Below, piece by piece: positions 16,999 through 26,060 of a stretch of DNA of 64,000 nucleotides. The translations under genes were made by a program, and so were the position numbers. This DNA is from Thioclava sp. GXIMD2076. GTDB lineage: Bacteria; Pseudomonadota; Alphaproteobacteria; Rhodobacterales; Rhodobacteraceae. How positions within the stretch are numbered: the first letter of the stretch is position 1; each line of letters opens with the position of its first letter. Below the pieces are notes generated by a model that was not told where the DNA came from, did no database searches, and saw nothing but the letters and a program-made list of their open reading frames with translations. Location of the stretch: the NCBI RefSeq assembly GCF_037949795.1, contig NZ_CP149934.1, positions 310,001-374,000 of the forward strand, given 5' to 3'.

Positions 16999-18018
16999 TT
17001 ATTTCTTGATGCGTTTTTTCTGGCGGTAGGTGTCCACGACCACGGCGGCCACGATGATCACGCCCTTGATCATTTCCTGGTAATAGGCGTCGAGCCGGAG
17101 GAAGGTGAACCCCGAGATGATGACCCCGAAGATCACCATGCCGATCGAGGTCCCGATGATCGAGCCGCGTCCACCTGCCAGAGACGTGCCGCCGATCACC
17201 GCCATCGCAATGGCGTCGAGTTCATACATCAGGCCCATGCCGGCCTGCGCGGTCTGGCCGCGGGCGGCGACCACGATGCCCGCAAGCGCGGCAAGCATGG
17301 CCGCGACCATATAGAGCTTGATAATATGGCGCTCGACATTGATCCCCGAGACACGCGCGGCCTGCGGATTGGCGCCAATCGCATAGGTAAACTTGCCATA
17401 GCGGGTATATTTCATCGCGATATGGAAGATTACAGCCACCGCGATGAAGATATAGACGGGCGTCATTCCCTTGCCGAGCATCGCATAGCTCTCGGTGGGG
17501 AAAGAGATCGGCTGTCCCTTGGTATACCATTTGGCAAAACCGCGCGCCGCCACCATCATCCCCAAAGTCGCGATGAAGGGCGGGATCTTGGTATAGGCGA
17601 TGAGCCAGCCATTGATGAAACCCGCCACCGCCCCGCAAGCAAGCCCGATCAGGATCGGCACGATCACCGGCATATCGGTCAGCGCCGGATAGACCGCCCG
17701 CGCGTATTCCGCCGATTGCGCGAAGGACATTGAGACCATCGCGACGGCCCCCACGACCGAGCCCGAGGACAGGTCGATCCCCCCCGAGATGATGACCTGC
17801 GTCACCCCCACGGCGATGATCCCCACCACCGAGACCTGCAGGATCATGATCTTCAGACGGCCGATATTGGCCAGAAAGGACTGGCCCTGAAAGATCCAGC
17901 CCAAAATCTCGAAAACAATGGCAATCCCGACAAGCACCAGCAGGATATTCACCTCCTGCGGCAACTTGCGATGCGCCGTGCCCCGCGCATCCTCCATATT
18001 TACATCTTGCGTCGCCAT
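16999..18018 (-). CDS. Sugar/inositol ABC transporter permease (RbsC family)
   Basis: A 339-residue inner-membrane permease with about eight to ten hydrophobic segments. ITQVIISGGIDLSSGSVVG-type sequence (about residues 75-90) and the GGTSLAGGRGSIIGTSIG loop (about 285-302) are hallmarks of RbsC/IatP-type permeases. It would form a homodimer working with the double ATPase encoded just upstream. Start ATG 18018; a hydrophilic N-terminal tail of about 22 residues precedes the first helix. Substrate inferred as myo-inositol from the operon. Confidence 0.92.
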   Translation of the reverse strand: MATQDVNMEDARGTAHRKLPQEVNILLVLVGIAIVFEILGWIFQGQSFLANIGRLKIMILQVSVVGIIAVGVTQVIISGGIDLSSGSVVGAVAMVSMSFAQSAEYARAVYPALTDMPVIVPILIGLACGAVAGFINGWLIAYTKIPPFIATLGMMVAARGFAKWYTKGQPISFPTESYAMLGKGMTPVYIFIAVAVIFHIAMKYTRYGKFTYAIGANPQAARVSGINVERHIIKLYMVAAMLAALAGIVVAARGQTAQAGMGLMYELDAIAMAVIGGTSLAGGRGSIIGTSIGMVIFGVIISGFTFLRLDAYYQEMIKGVIIVAAVVVDTYRQKKRIKK

Positions 18019-18054
18019 AATGGCATTCCTCCCTAACTCCCCTGACTTGCGGCG

Positions 18055-19584
18055 TTATCTCGCCGCAAGCTCCATCACACGCACCTGATCTGCCTCCGCC
18101 CGATCAAGGAAGCCACTCACATGGCCCTCGTGCATCACCATGATCCTGTCCGACATGCCCAAGACCTCCGGCAGTTCCGACGAGATCATCAGCACCGCCA
18201 CCCCCTGCCCTGCCAGCTGGGTGATCAGACGGTGGATCTCGGATTTCGCGCCCACATCGATCCCGCGCGTCGGCTCGTCGAGAATGAGGATGCGCGGATT
18301 GGTCAGAAGCCAGCGCGCGATCAGCAGCTTCTGCTGGTTTCCGCCCGAGAGATTTTCCACCGTCTCCGCCAGATTGGGGGTCTTCACCCGCAGCTTGGCG
18401 GCATAATCTTCGGCCAGCGCCTCGATTTCCTTCTGTTTTACAAAACCCAAACCACTGACCTTGTCGCGCGTCAGAAGCGCCATCTGGATATTGGCCAGAC
18501 AGTCGAGTTGCAGGAAACAGCCCGTCTCCTTGCGATCCTCGGTCAGGAAGGCCAGCCCGTGTTCCATCGCCACCTGAGGCGAGGCCATCGCGACGGGCAC
18601 CCCGTCGATCAGGATCTCGCCCGAGCCCGCAGGAGTCACGCCAAAGATCGCCTCGGCCACATTCGAGCGTCCCGACCCCACGAGCCCTGCCAGCCCGAGG
18701 ATCTCGCCACGACGCAGGCTAAAGCTGACATCATGAAAGGTGCCCGGCAATGTGAGCCCGCGGACCTCGAGGATGGTCTCCCCGATCTCGCAGTCGATCT
18801 TGGGAAACATATCGGTGATCTCGCGGCCCACCATCATGCGGATGATGTCGTCGCGGGTCACGTCGCTGGCACTGACGGTCGCGATATACTGGCCATCGCG
18901 GAAGACGGTCAGCTCATCTGCAATCTCGAACAACTCGTTCATCTTATGGGTGATATAGACGATCCCCACGCCTTTCGCGCGCAGATCGCGGATGATGGCG
19001 AAGAGATGTTCGACCTCGGTCTCGGTGATCGCCGAGCTGGGTTCATCCATGATCAGCACATCGGAATTGTAGCTCACCGCCTTGGCGATCTCGACCATCT
19101 GCTTTTGCGCGACCGTCAGATCGCCCACCATCGCCGCCGGATCGAGCCCGATATTCAGATCGTCGAACAGCGCCTGCGTCATCGCCCGCATACGCGCATG
19201 ATCGACCAGACCGAACCCGTTCTTCGGCTCGCGCCGGATCCAGATATTCTCGGCCACCGTCATGGTGTTCATCAGGTTCAGCTCCTGATGGATCATCGCG
19301 ATACCGGAGTTGAGCGCATCTACGGGCGTCTTGATATCCAGAGGCCGCCCCGCAAAACGCACCTCGCCGCGATCGGGCGTATAGACGCCGGCGATGATCT
19401 TCATCAGCGTCGATTTGCCCGCACCGTTCTCGCCCATCAGCGCATGGACCGTGCCCGGACGGATGCGCAGCTGCACATCATCGAGCGCCACCACGCCGGG
19501 AAACTCCTTACGAACCTTATCGACTTCCAGAATATACTCGCCCTGATAGGGTTCGTGGGCAAAGGCCTTGGCACCATCTGGCAT
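18055..19584 (-). CDS. Sugar/inositol ABC transporter ATP-binding protein (RbsA family)
   Basis: A 509-residue tandem ATPase. The first half has Walker [10 protein letters not shown], a degenerate signature [12 protein letters not shown] and Walker [14 protein letters not shown]. The second half has a degenerate Walker A (GLVGSGRSN), an intact [16 protein letters not shown] signature and [14 protein letters not shown]. This asymmetry is normal for RbsA-type ATPases, in which one site is catalytic. ATG 19584 with GGGAGG upstream is chosen; the frame extends to 19773 without homology and overlaps the preceding gene. It powers uptake with the adjacent permease and two binding proteins. Confidence 0.93.
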   Translation of the reverse strand: MPDGAKAFAHEPYQGEYILEVDKVRKEFPGVVALDDVQLRIRPGTVHALMGENGAGKSTLMKIIAGVYTPDRGEVRFAGRPLDIKTPVDALNSGIAMIHQELNLMNTMTVAENIWIRREPKNGFGLVDHARMRAMTQALFDDLNIGLDPAAMVGDLTVAQKQMVEIAKAVSYNSDVLIMDEPSSAITETEVEHLFAIIRDLRAKGVGIVYITHKMNELFEIADELTVFRDGQYIATVSASDVTRDDIIRMMVGREITDMFPKIDCEIGETILEVRGLTLPGTFHDVSFSLRRGEILGLAGLVGSGRSNVAEAIFGVTPAGSGEILIDGVPVAMASPQVAMEHGLAFLTEDRKETGCFLQLDCLANIQMALLTRDKVSGLGFVKQKEIEALAEDYAAKLRVKTPNLAETVENLSGGNQQKLLIARWLLTNPRILILDEPTRGIDVGAKSEIHRLITQLAGQGVAVLMISSELPEVLGMSDRIMVMHEGHVSGFLDRAEADQVRVMELAAR

Positions 19585-19609
19585 GTGATCCTCCCTCTCG
19601 CATACGGAA

Positions 19610-19629
19610 AGGGGGCGCAGACGCCCCCT
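19610..19629. terminator. Intercistronic hairpin after first binding-protein gene
   Basis: Perfect 8-bp stem AGGGGGCG/CGCCCCCT with a 4-nt loop, 8 bp past the stop of the first binding protein on the minus strand. It is followed by TTTCC and resembles the attenuators that favour binding-protein expression over ATPase and permease. Confidence 0.6.
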
Positions 19630-19636
19630 CTGGGCC

Positions 19637-20581
19637 TCAGTTCTTGGCGGTGTAATCGGCAAGATTGTCGGGGGTGACGAGCTCGAAGGGCACATAGACA
19701 GTGCGCTCCAGATCCTCGCCGCGCGCAAGGCTGAGTGCCGCATCAACCGCGCCACGCCCCTGCCCCGCCGCATTCTGGAAGACGGTCACATCCAGATCGC
19801 CCTGCGACATGGCGGTCAGCGCATCGGCCGTGGCATCGACCCCGCCCACGACCACATCCTCCATCGGGATGCCTGCGGTTTTCAGCGCCTGAATGGCCCC
19901 GATCGCCATCTCGTCGTTATTGGAGATCACCGCATCGAATTGCAGGCCCGCCGAAAGCCAGTTGGTCATCAGGTCGGTGCCCATCGTGCGCGACCACATC
20001 GCGGTCTGCTGGTCGACGATCTCGATAAACGAACAGTCATCGGTTGCGATCACGTCATGGATGTCCTGCGTGCGCATCCGCGCCGCCTGATTGGAGAGTT
20101 CCCCCATCATCACCAAAGCCTTGGCACCCTCGCCCTTGCCCTGTTCTTTCAGAAGGCGGCAGACTTCCTGCGCCTCCAGCGTGCCCGATTCCTTCTCGTC
20201 CGAGCCTACAAAAGCCTGGTTATCGGGAAGCTGGTCGAGATTGACCGGAATGCGGTTGACATAGACGAGCGGGATGCCGGCATCGGCTGCGGCCTGGCTC
20301 ATGGCCATCGTGGCGTCAGTATCCACCGGGTTAACGATGATGGCATCAACGCCAAGCGCCACAAAATTCTGGATCTGGTTCAATTGCTTGCCCACATCAT
20401 TCTGGGCATCCTCGACCTGCAGGGTCACCCCTTCGAGCCCCTCGCCATAACCAATCATCCCGTTGCGCAGCACGGTCAGGAAATTATCGTCGAACAGGGC
20501 CATGGACACGCCGATATTCTCTGCATGCACGGCACCAGCCATCGATGCCGCCAAAGCGGTCGATACCAAAAGCGTTTTCAT
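19637..20581 (-). CDS. Sugar/inositol ABC transporter periplasmic binding protein (copy 1)
   Basis: A 314-residue cluster B binding protein. Signal peptide residues 1-20 ([20 protein letters not shown]), then [18 protein letters not shown]. Ligand-cleft segments [48 protein letters not shown] and [14 protein letters not shown] run parallel to copy 2. It is the first gene of the long inositol operon, 234 bp downstream of the LacI gene at 20816-21844. Preferred ligand is inferred to be an inositol isomer or inosose. Differences around the ligand loops (Asp-Thr-Asp versus Asp-Gly-Ala) suggest a different preference from copy 2. Confidence 0.9.
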   Translation of the reverse strand: MKTLLVSTALAASMAGAVHAENIGVSMALFDDNFLTVLRNGMIGYGEGLEGVTLQVEDAQNDVGKQLNQIQNFVALGVDAIIVNPVDTDATMAMSQAAADAGIPLVYVNRIPVNLDQLPDNQAFVGSDEKESGTLEAQEVCRLLKEQGKGEGAKALVMMGELSNQAARMRTQDIHDVIATDDCSFIEIVDQQTAMWSRTMGTDLMTNWLSAGLQFDAVISNNDEMAIGAIQALKTAGIPMEDVVVGGVDATADALTAMSQGDLDVTVFQNAAGQGRGAVDAALSLARGEDLERTVYVPFELVTPDNLADYTAKN

Positions 20582-20815
20582 ATGTTCTCCTCCAGATACG
20601 ACGTCCGGCAGCGTCGCTCAGGTCTTGCCGGATGATCGGGACTACGGGCCGCTCCCATGCGGCGCGATACATGCCCCGATAGCACCGCAGCGGCTCCTCT
20701 CCGCTTTGGCGCTAGGGAAAGATCCCTATTCCGTTAACATCCGTCAATCATGTTGAAACGTCATGGCGCTTCATTCGTGAGAGATAGAGACAGCGGAAAT
20801 GAAAGAAACCCATCA
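20582..20815 (-). promoter_or_regulatory. Promoter/operator region of the inositol operon
   Basis: A 234-bp spacer with two candidate regulatory dyads. AACAT/ATGTT at 20736-20754 are 5-bp arms around 9 bp. TTCATT (20771-20776) and AATGAA (20798-20803) are half-sites related to the TTTCATTTT arms found upstream of the lacI gene. No -35/-10 pair stands out clearly. Confidence 0.4.
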
Positions 20816-21844
20816 TCATACAATCTCCGAGGTCCACAGCTGCGGCGGGAAGAACCGCTGCCCCGGAACGGCAGCCGTGCCATTCTCATGGGTCGAAACG
20901 ATGACATCGAGCAATTCGCGCACCAGATCCTCGATCGGAGTGCCAAAGACCATTGCGGCATAGCCGTCCTGAAGGGCCAGCCGTGATTCCGGCGTCAACT
21001 CGTTCACGATCAGCAGGACTTCCTCCGGCCCGCGCGTCTCGCGGAGCGCCGAGATCGCGCCCTCCATCCCGCCTCCCGCCACATACAGGCCGCAGAGATC
21101 GGGATGCCGGTCGAGCAGTTCCAGCGTCGCCTCATGGGTCAATGCCCGCGTTTCCAGATTGATCTGGGTGTCGATCATCTCGAATTCGGGGGCCACATCG
21201 CGCAGATAGGAGCGAAACCCCGTCTCGCGCATCACATGCCCATGATAGCGCGAGCTGCCGATAAACAGCGCGACCTTGCCGGGCCGCTTGCTGATCTTCG
21301 AGATACACCATCCCGCCTGCCGTCCGATCTTGAGATTGTTCATGCCGAAATAGCTCTCGCGCACCCCCTGCGCGAAATCCGAAAGAAGCGAAAACACCGG
21401 AATACCCGCGGCCTTGAGCACCCCCACGGCCGCCGTGATCCGGTGATGGTCGACGCCTGTGGCTGCAACCGCATCGACCCGCCCGGTCAGGCCCTCCAGA
21501 ATATCGGCCAACTCCGCCGGATCAGTCGATTGAGGATGATGGAAGACAAGCTGTATGCGGCGGGTCAGGATCGCCTGCACCTGCCGCTCGAAGGCGCTGA
21601 TGAATTCGAGATAGAAACTATGCCTGGGTTTTTGCAGTACCACCCCAAGGCGCAGGGTCGGTCGGTCCGCCAGAATGCGCTGCCGGATCATATTGCTGCC
21701 ATGATAGCCGATAGTTACGGCCGCCTGATGAACCTTCTTGGCGGTCTCCTCGCGCACGGGCGAGCGCCCGTTGAGCACGCGATCGACTGTCGCCACACTG
21801 ACCCCAGCGGCCCGCGCCAGATCCGTAATCGTCGGTCTGCCCAT
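20816..21844 (-). CDS. LacI-family transcriptional regulator
   Basis: A 342-residue regulator with N-terminal HTH PTITDLARAAGVSVATVDRVLNGRSPV and a periplasmic-binding-like sensor domain (LGVVLQKPRHSFYLEF, DAVAATGVDHHRITAAV, KVALFIGSSRYHGHVMRETGF). ATG 21844 is chosen because GGGGAGGGG lies upstream; a ten-residue longer start at 21874 is possible. It precedes the inositol transport/catabolism operon in the same orientation and probably represses it, with inositol or an inosose as inducer. An extended inverted repeat at 21911-21949 suggests autoregulation. Confidence 0.9.
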   Translation of the reverse strand: MGRPTITDLARAAGVSVATVDRVLNGRSPVREETAKKVHQAAVTIGYHGSNMIRQRILADRPTLRLGVVLQKPRHSFYLEFISAFERQVQAILTRRIQLVFHHPQSTDPAELADILEGLTGRVDAVAATGVDHHRITAAVGVLKAAGIPVFSLLSDFAQGVRESYFGMNNLKIGRQAGWCISKISKRPGKVALFIGSSRYHGHVMRETGFRSYLRDVAPEFEMIDTQINLETRALTHEATLELLDRHPDLCGLYVAGGGMEGAISALRETRGPEEVLLIVNELTPESRLALQDGYAAMVFGTPIEDLVRELLDVIVSTHENGTAAVPGQRFFPPQLWTSEIV

Positions 21845-21910
21845 CTGTTTCCCCTCCCCGAGCAAAAGCCCCACATGTCTCCTCGGCTCTACTGATGCCG
21901 GAAGTTCAGC

Positions 21911-21949
21911 AGAAAATGAAATACTGTCATCATCAGGCTTTCATTTTCT
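21911..21949. promoter_or_regulatory. Long inverted repeat upstream of lacI
   Basis: AGAAAATGAAA (21911-21921) and TTTCATTTTCT (21939-21949) form a perfect 11-bp inverted repeat with a 17-bp spacer, starting 67 bp before the regulator ATG. The arms contain ATGAAA/TTTCAT, elements common in LacI-family operators. It is a candidate autoregulatory operator. Confidence 0.55.
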
Positions 21950-23208
21950 ATCAAATCTGCAAGTTTCCTGTGGGATAGCCGGAAATCCTATGCTGAACGG
22001 TCGCAAGCCAGCCCGTTGCCGCGTGGCCGGACCGGCAAGACGCTCCCGCGCCCTCTGATGGAAGACAACGCGACTATTCTTTTGCGATTGCGCGCTTTTC
22101 TGAGACATTACAATCGGTCGGGATAGAAGAGATTCTGCCCCGTGTTTTATGACATGCGCCCGCCACGATTTTTTTTGGGGGGGGGATCATAGAATTTCGA
22201 CAGCCATTTTCGGTTTATGGGCGGGCATCGTCCCGCCGTTCCCCATGTTGGGACACTTGTTTTTGCAAGACCAGAGTCACTCGATGGCAACCTACGCCAC
22301 CGCATCCATATTCTCGACGAGATGGAGGTCCAACTGGTCGTGCCAGACCCTCGAGCTTATTCTGGGGAGGGTGATGGAGCTCCGATGGCCATCAGATTTT
22401 TTGTGAGGGGGTCTGAAACATCATCAGATCCCAGCAACCTGATAAGCAAATCCATGATGAGCCTTCGCGCTTCTCGCGCTGAGCCGCGATACCGGTTTGT
22501 TGGGCGAGATGATTGGCGTCACTGCGGAGCACCTGATGGAGTTCGATATTGGCGCGGACGGGTGCGTATCGGCTGTCTTTCTCTAAGGACACGTCGAGCG
22601 ATCGCAAAGACGCGGATCGCTATTAATGATGAGGCCTATGTTCATAGCGTTTCGAGGCGATCCGCAGATAATCTGATACAGGCGATGATTGTGTCGGCCT
22701 TTTCATGACACCACCCATCGAGGGCACCGGCCCTTTCTCCGGATCGATACGAGCAGGATCAAAGTGCGCCAGCTGAGTTCATCAGCATCGCCGTCACCAT
22801 TGTGGTGAGGGTTGAGACCGATGGCAGGTATGAAACTTCGGGAATATCTGTAAGGGCATCAGAGGCCGAGCTTCCGGACCGAGTTCTTGCGTGATCGTGT
22901 ACATCGCGGCCTGCCGATTTCTAGCTGATCCCATCCAATGCACACGCAAGTAGAAATGCGGCTACATCGCAGGGGCTCTCGACGATATAACAACAATGCC
23001 ACGGCCATTGTTAGCGCATTGCCTTGCTCCACATGGGCCAAGAGCAGCAGGCATGTGGTCTCGGCCTTCGTAAGCCCTTGCACGAGCCGCTATCCGAATG
23101 CAGCAGACCGAAGAATAGACCGGCCTGCGCGACCCGACAGTAAGTTCAAGCCCCCCTTTGGAACTACACCATCACATGGAACCTGAGCCCGAGTTGGTCT
23201 TCCAGGCA
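21950..23208. other. About 1.3 kb without a convincing gene
   Basis: Only short, composition-poor frames occur here (for example 22217-22708 plus, 22392-22607 minus, 22859-23083 minus). None shows a recognisable domain, a good ribosome site, or the codon pattern of its neighbours. The segment is less GC-biased than the surrounding operons, and no inverted-repeat ends of an insertion sequence were seen. The minus frame at 22859-23083 begins GLTKAETTCLLLLA, faintly like the first helix of a LuxR HTH, but it decays at once. It may be gene remains. Confidence 0.5.
22169..22185. repeat. Homopolymer junction T8G9
   Basis: Eight T followed by nine G, directly seen. It is the longest G run noticed in the window and lies in the gene-poor stretch. 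Such tracts slip during replication and are also error-prone in sequencing. Confidence 0.9.
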
Positions 23209-25980
23209 TTATGCAACATCTTGCGCGAACCCGTCGTGATCTCCCAGACCCGTATCGGTGAGCGGAATATGGAAGCGGTCCACGACTTGTGTCAGTTGCA
23301 ACGCTTCGCGTTCGAGCGCGCCGCAGGCCGCTGCTGTCTCCTCGAACATCGCTGCATTCTTTTGAGTCGTCCCGTCCAACTGTCCGACCGCGGAATTGAT
23401 CTCGCCAATCCCCGAGAGTTGCTCATCCGATGTTGCGGAAATCCCCGCGACATTCTCCGAGATTTCTTTCACGAAACTTACGATATTCTCCAGCGCTTCG
23501 CTGACCTGACCAACCGAGGCCACGCCGTTCTGAACATGGCTGTTCGATGCAGCGATCAGACCGTTGATCTGGCTGGCGGCCTCTCCCGCCCGTAATGCAA
23601 GGGCGCGCACTTCGGACGCCACGACTGCAAACCCACGCCCTGCTTCACCCGCCCGTGCTGCTTCGACCCCTGCATTGAGCGCAAGCAGGTTGGTCTGGAA
23701 TGCGATATCGTCGAGAACCGAGGTGATCTTGCTGATTTCCTGTGACGAATGTTCGATGCTGCCCATTGCGGAGACGGCGTCGGTAACGATGCTTCGGCTC
23801 GTTTCGGCACTTTCACGGGCCGATATGACCCGCATATTCGCACGTTTTGCGCTTTCGGTCGAAGACGAAACGGAGGCCGTCAACTCATTCAGCGCCGCAG
23901 CTGTTTCTTCGAGCGTGGCCGCGGTGGATTCCGTGCGCCGGGATAGATCGGAGGAGGCTTGCGCGATCTCCGTGGACGAGGCGCCGATAACCGATACAGA
24001 ATCCGTCACCTGCCGGATGACCTCGCCCAGATTACCGATCGCAACATTGAAGTCATGGCGCAAGGCTTCGTAATCGGTCGGAAATTCTTCGTTGATGCGA
24101 TGCGCGAGATTACCTTGCGACAAAGCGGCCAGCCCTTGGGCGAGAGCCGTGACGACCTGTCTCGTCTCGCGGGCTTGCTGTGCCTGTCGAGCCTCTTCCT
24201 GCTGACGTTGCGCCTCGATCCGCGCAGCATCCTCCTGCGCGCGCGCATCCTCATCGGCCTGACGCTGTTTCTCGCGGGCCTCTTCTTCCTCTTCGCGGCG
24301 GCGCGCCTCCTCGGCAGCGGCTTTCTCGCGGGCACGATCTGCGAGTTCGCGGTCTTTTTCTTCCTGTTGCAGGCGTTTCTGGTCAAGTGCGTTGTTGCGG
24401 AAAATCGATAGGGCCGTTGCTAACCGGCCCAACTCGCCGCTACTGGGCAGCCCGTTTACCGGAGCCAGATCGCCTTGGGAAAGGCGTTCCGTCACGCGTG
24501 TGATCAGATTGAGCGGCTTGATGATCATGACCCATGCAAATGCCGGAGCGATCACGATAATGATAAGAGCAAGTATACCGATGCCGCCAATCTGCGTCTG
24601 TGCGGACGAGACGTCTGCCGATATCATCTTGGAAATTTCGATGATGGCTGAGCGTGCACCATTCGCCTCTGTCGCAATCAGATCGGCAATTTCCGTGACG
24701 TTTTGCGCGGCATCTATCTGGGCTTCGCCCGCACGGGTGCTTGCCGCAAAACCGAGGGCACGGTTGGCCGCAAGTCCGGTCTCGGGGTCCGCCAGTTTTA
24801 CCAGATGGCCGATCCGGCCCTGTAGTTCGGGATCTGCGGTCGCACTAAGGGCGGTCAGCTCTCTTCCCGCTGTCACGAGTACGCTTTGCCGGCGTGCCAA
24901 CTCGAGCGGGTCTCGTGCCAAGGCGGTGTGAAGCGCCTCGGCAAAGAAGTGCTTCGTGCTAGCGTCCAATGCGCCCATGTTCCGGATCATCCGGACCTGT
25001 TCGTCCAGAAGGGAACGTAACGCCGTCTGGTTGGCCGTTTTTGTATCGTCACCTTTGATGATCAGATCGAAGCCGATATCATCAAGGGCCGTATTGAGTT
25101 CGAGTTCTGCCAGGCGCCGCAACTCGAAGATTTCGGCGGTATCCACGGAGCTCGCCGCACTCCACGAGGTAAAGACGGGCATCAGGCGGGTCTGCAAATT
25201 TGTGACTGCGGCGGCGGCAGGTTGCGTCTGCTCGGATGTTGCCAGGTCTTGCAAAAGCTCCGTCAGGCTGTTGCTCGAGGCCTGCGCAATATCCGCCAGA
25301 ATGGACCGGATCGCTGGATCTGCCGTCTGTACCGCGCTCAGCGCAAGTCCCGAGATCAGGTTCATTTCCGCCCGTGCCTGTAAAGCGGTCGTCAGCTGCG
25401 CTACATCCTGATCCAAAAGGGTTGTCAGGTTTTCATCCACTTGGGATATCGTATCCTCCCCGCTCAGGACCATTTCGAAATAGGCGTTGTCTACCGCATC
25501 CGCCAGCGCCGTGGCGACATCGACCTCAAGCCCGGCCGCCTCTTCGACAGCATGGGAAATCATCTCCTCTTGCTGATATTCGTCGGCGCGCGCGGCACGC
25601 AGGGTGTTCAGGGCGGCATCGGTTTTGGCTAAAGCGTCCATCAAGGCCTGCTGGCGCTCCGCCGGCAGACCCGAGATGATCTCTCTTGTCTCATCAAGCG
25701 TTTTCTCGGTCTCTTCTCCGATCGTGCGCAGCGCCTCTGCAGACGGGGCCGTCATCAGATCAATCAGATGTCCCCGCATCTTGCCTGCCGTTGCTGTAAT
25801 TCGAGCACTATCTTGCAAAAGCGGCAAACGGTTTGCTGTAAAGTCCGTCACTGCACCTGAAATGGACTGGAACACGGTCCATCCAATGACCACTGCGGTG
25901 ATTGTCATCGCACCGATAACGGCAATGATCATCATGACGCGCAGCATGATACTTCCAAATAACTTCTTCGCCAGTGGCAT
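23209..25980 (-). CDS. Methyl-accepting chemotaxis protein
   Basis: A 923-residue chemoreceptor. TM1 is about residues 12-35. A large helical periplasmic sensor (36-463) is followed by TM2 (464-487), a HAMP domain (about 488-535), a highly charged Glu/Arg/Gln coiled coil (535-605), a second HAMP-like segment (606-660) and the signalling domain (660-900). The signalling tip carries the conserved hairpin FQTNLLALNAGVEAARAGEAGRGFAVVASEVRALA (about 761-795), which contacts CheA and CheW. No C-terminal CheR-binding pentapeptide is seen. It lies 80 bp downstream of an orphan amino-acid-type binding protein, which may present its ligand. The charged linker is unusually long for a receptor. Confidence 0.93.
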   Translation of the reverse strand: MPLAKKLFGSIMLRVMMIIAVIGAMTITAVVIGWTVFQSISGAVTDFTANRLPLLQDSARITATAGKMRGHLIDLMTAPSAEALRTIGEETEKTLDETREIISGLPAERQQALMDALAKTDAALNTLRAARADEYQQEEMISHAVEEAAGLEVDVATALADAVDNAYFEMVLSGEDTISQVDENLTTLLDQDVAQLTTALQARAEMNLISGLALSAVQTADPAIRSILADIAQASSNSLTELLQDLATSEQTQPAAAAVTNLQTRLMPVFTSWSAASSVDTAEIFELRRLAELELNTALDDIGFDLIIKGDDTKTANQTALRSLLDEQVRMIRNMGALDASTKHFFAEALHTALARDPLELARRQSVLVTAGRELTALSATADPELQGRIGHLVKLADPETGLAANRALGFAASTRAGEAQIDAAQNVTEIADLIATEANGARSAIIEISKMISADVSSAQTQIGGIGILALIIIVIAPAFAWVMIIKPLNLITRVTERLSQGDLAPVNGLPSSGELGRLATALSIFRNNALDQKRLQQEEKDRELADRAREKAAAEEARRREEEEEAREKQRQADEDARAQEDAARIEAQRQQEEARQAQQARETRQVVTALAQGLAALSQGNLAHRINEEFPTDYEALRHDFNVAIGNLGEVIRQVTDSVSVIGASSTEIAQASSDLSRRTESTAATLEETAAALNELTASVSSSTESAKRANMRVISARESAETSRSIVTDAVSAMGSIEHSSQEISKITSVLDDIAFQTNLLALNAGVEAARAGEAGRGFAVVASEVRALALRAGEAASQINGLIAASNSHVQNGVASVGQVSEALENIVSFVKEISENVAGISATSDEQLSGIGEINSAVGQLDGTTQKNAAMFEETAAACGALEREALQLTQVVDRFHIPLTDTGLGDHDGFAQDVA

Positions 25981-26022
25981 GCAGAGAACTTTCCAAACTC
26001 TAGAAATCGGAGAGATCGATGT

Positions 26023-26047
26023 CCCCCGCTTGCTCTACAAGCGGGGG
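26023..26047. terminator. Hairpin between binding-protein and chemoreceptor genes
   Basis: Perfect 10-bp stem CCCCCGCTTG/CAAGCGGGGG with a 5-nt loop, just after the binding-protein stop on the minus strand. It has no T-run, so it could be a partial terminator or RNA-stability element rather than a full stop. Confidence 0.6.
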
Positions 26048-26060
26048 CAGCTATCAGATA

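Noticed and set aside
22217..22708. 163-residue plus-strand frame in the gene-poor gap
   Set aside because: No domain, no ribosome site and atypical composition; overlaps several equally poor frames.
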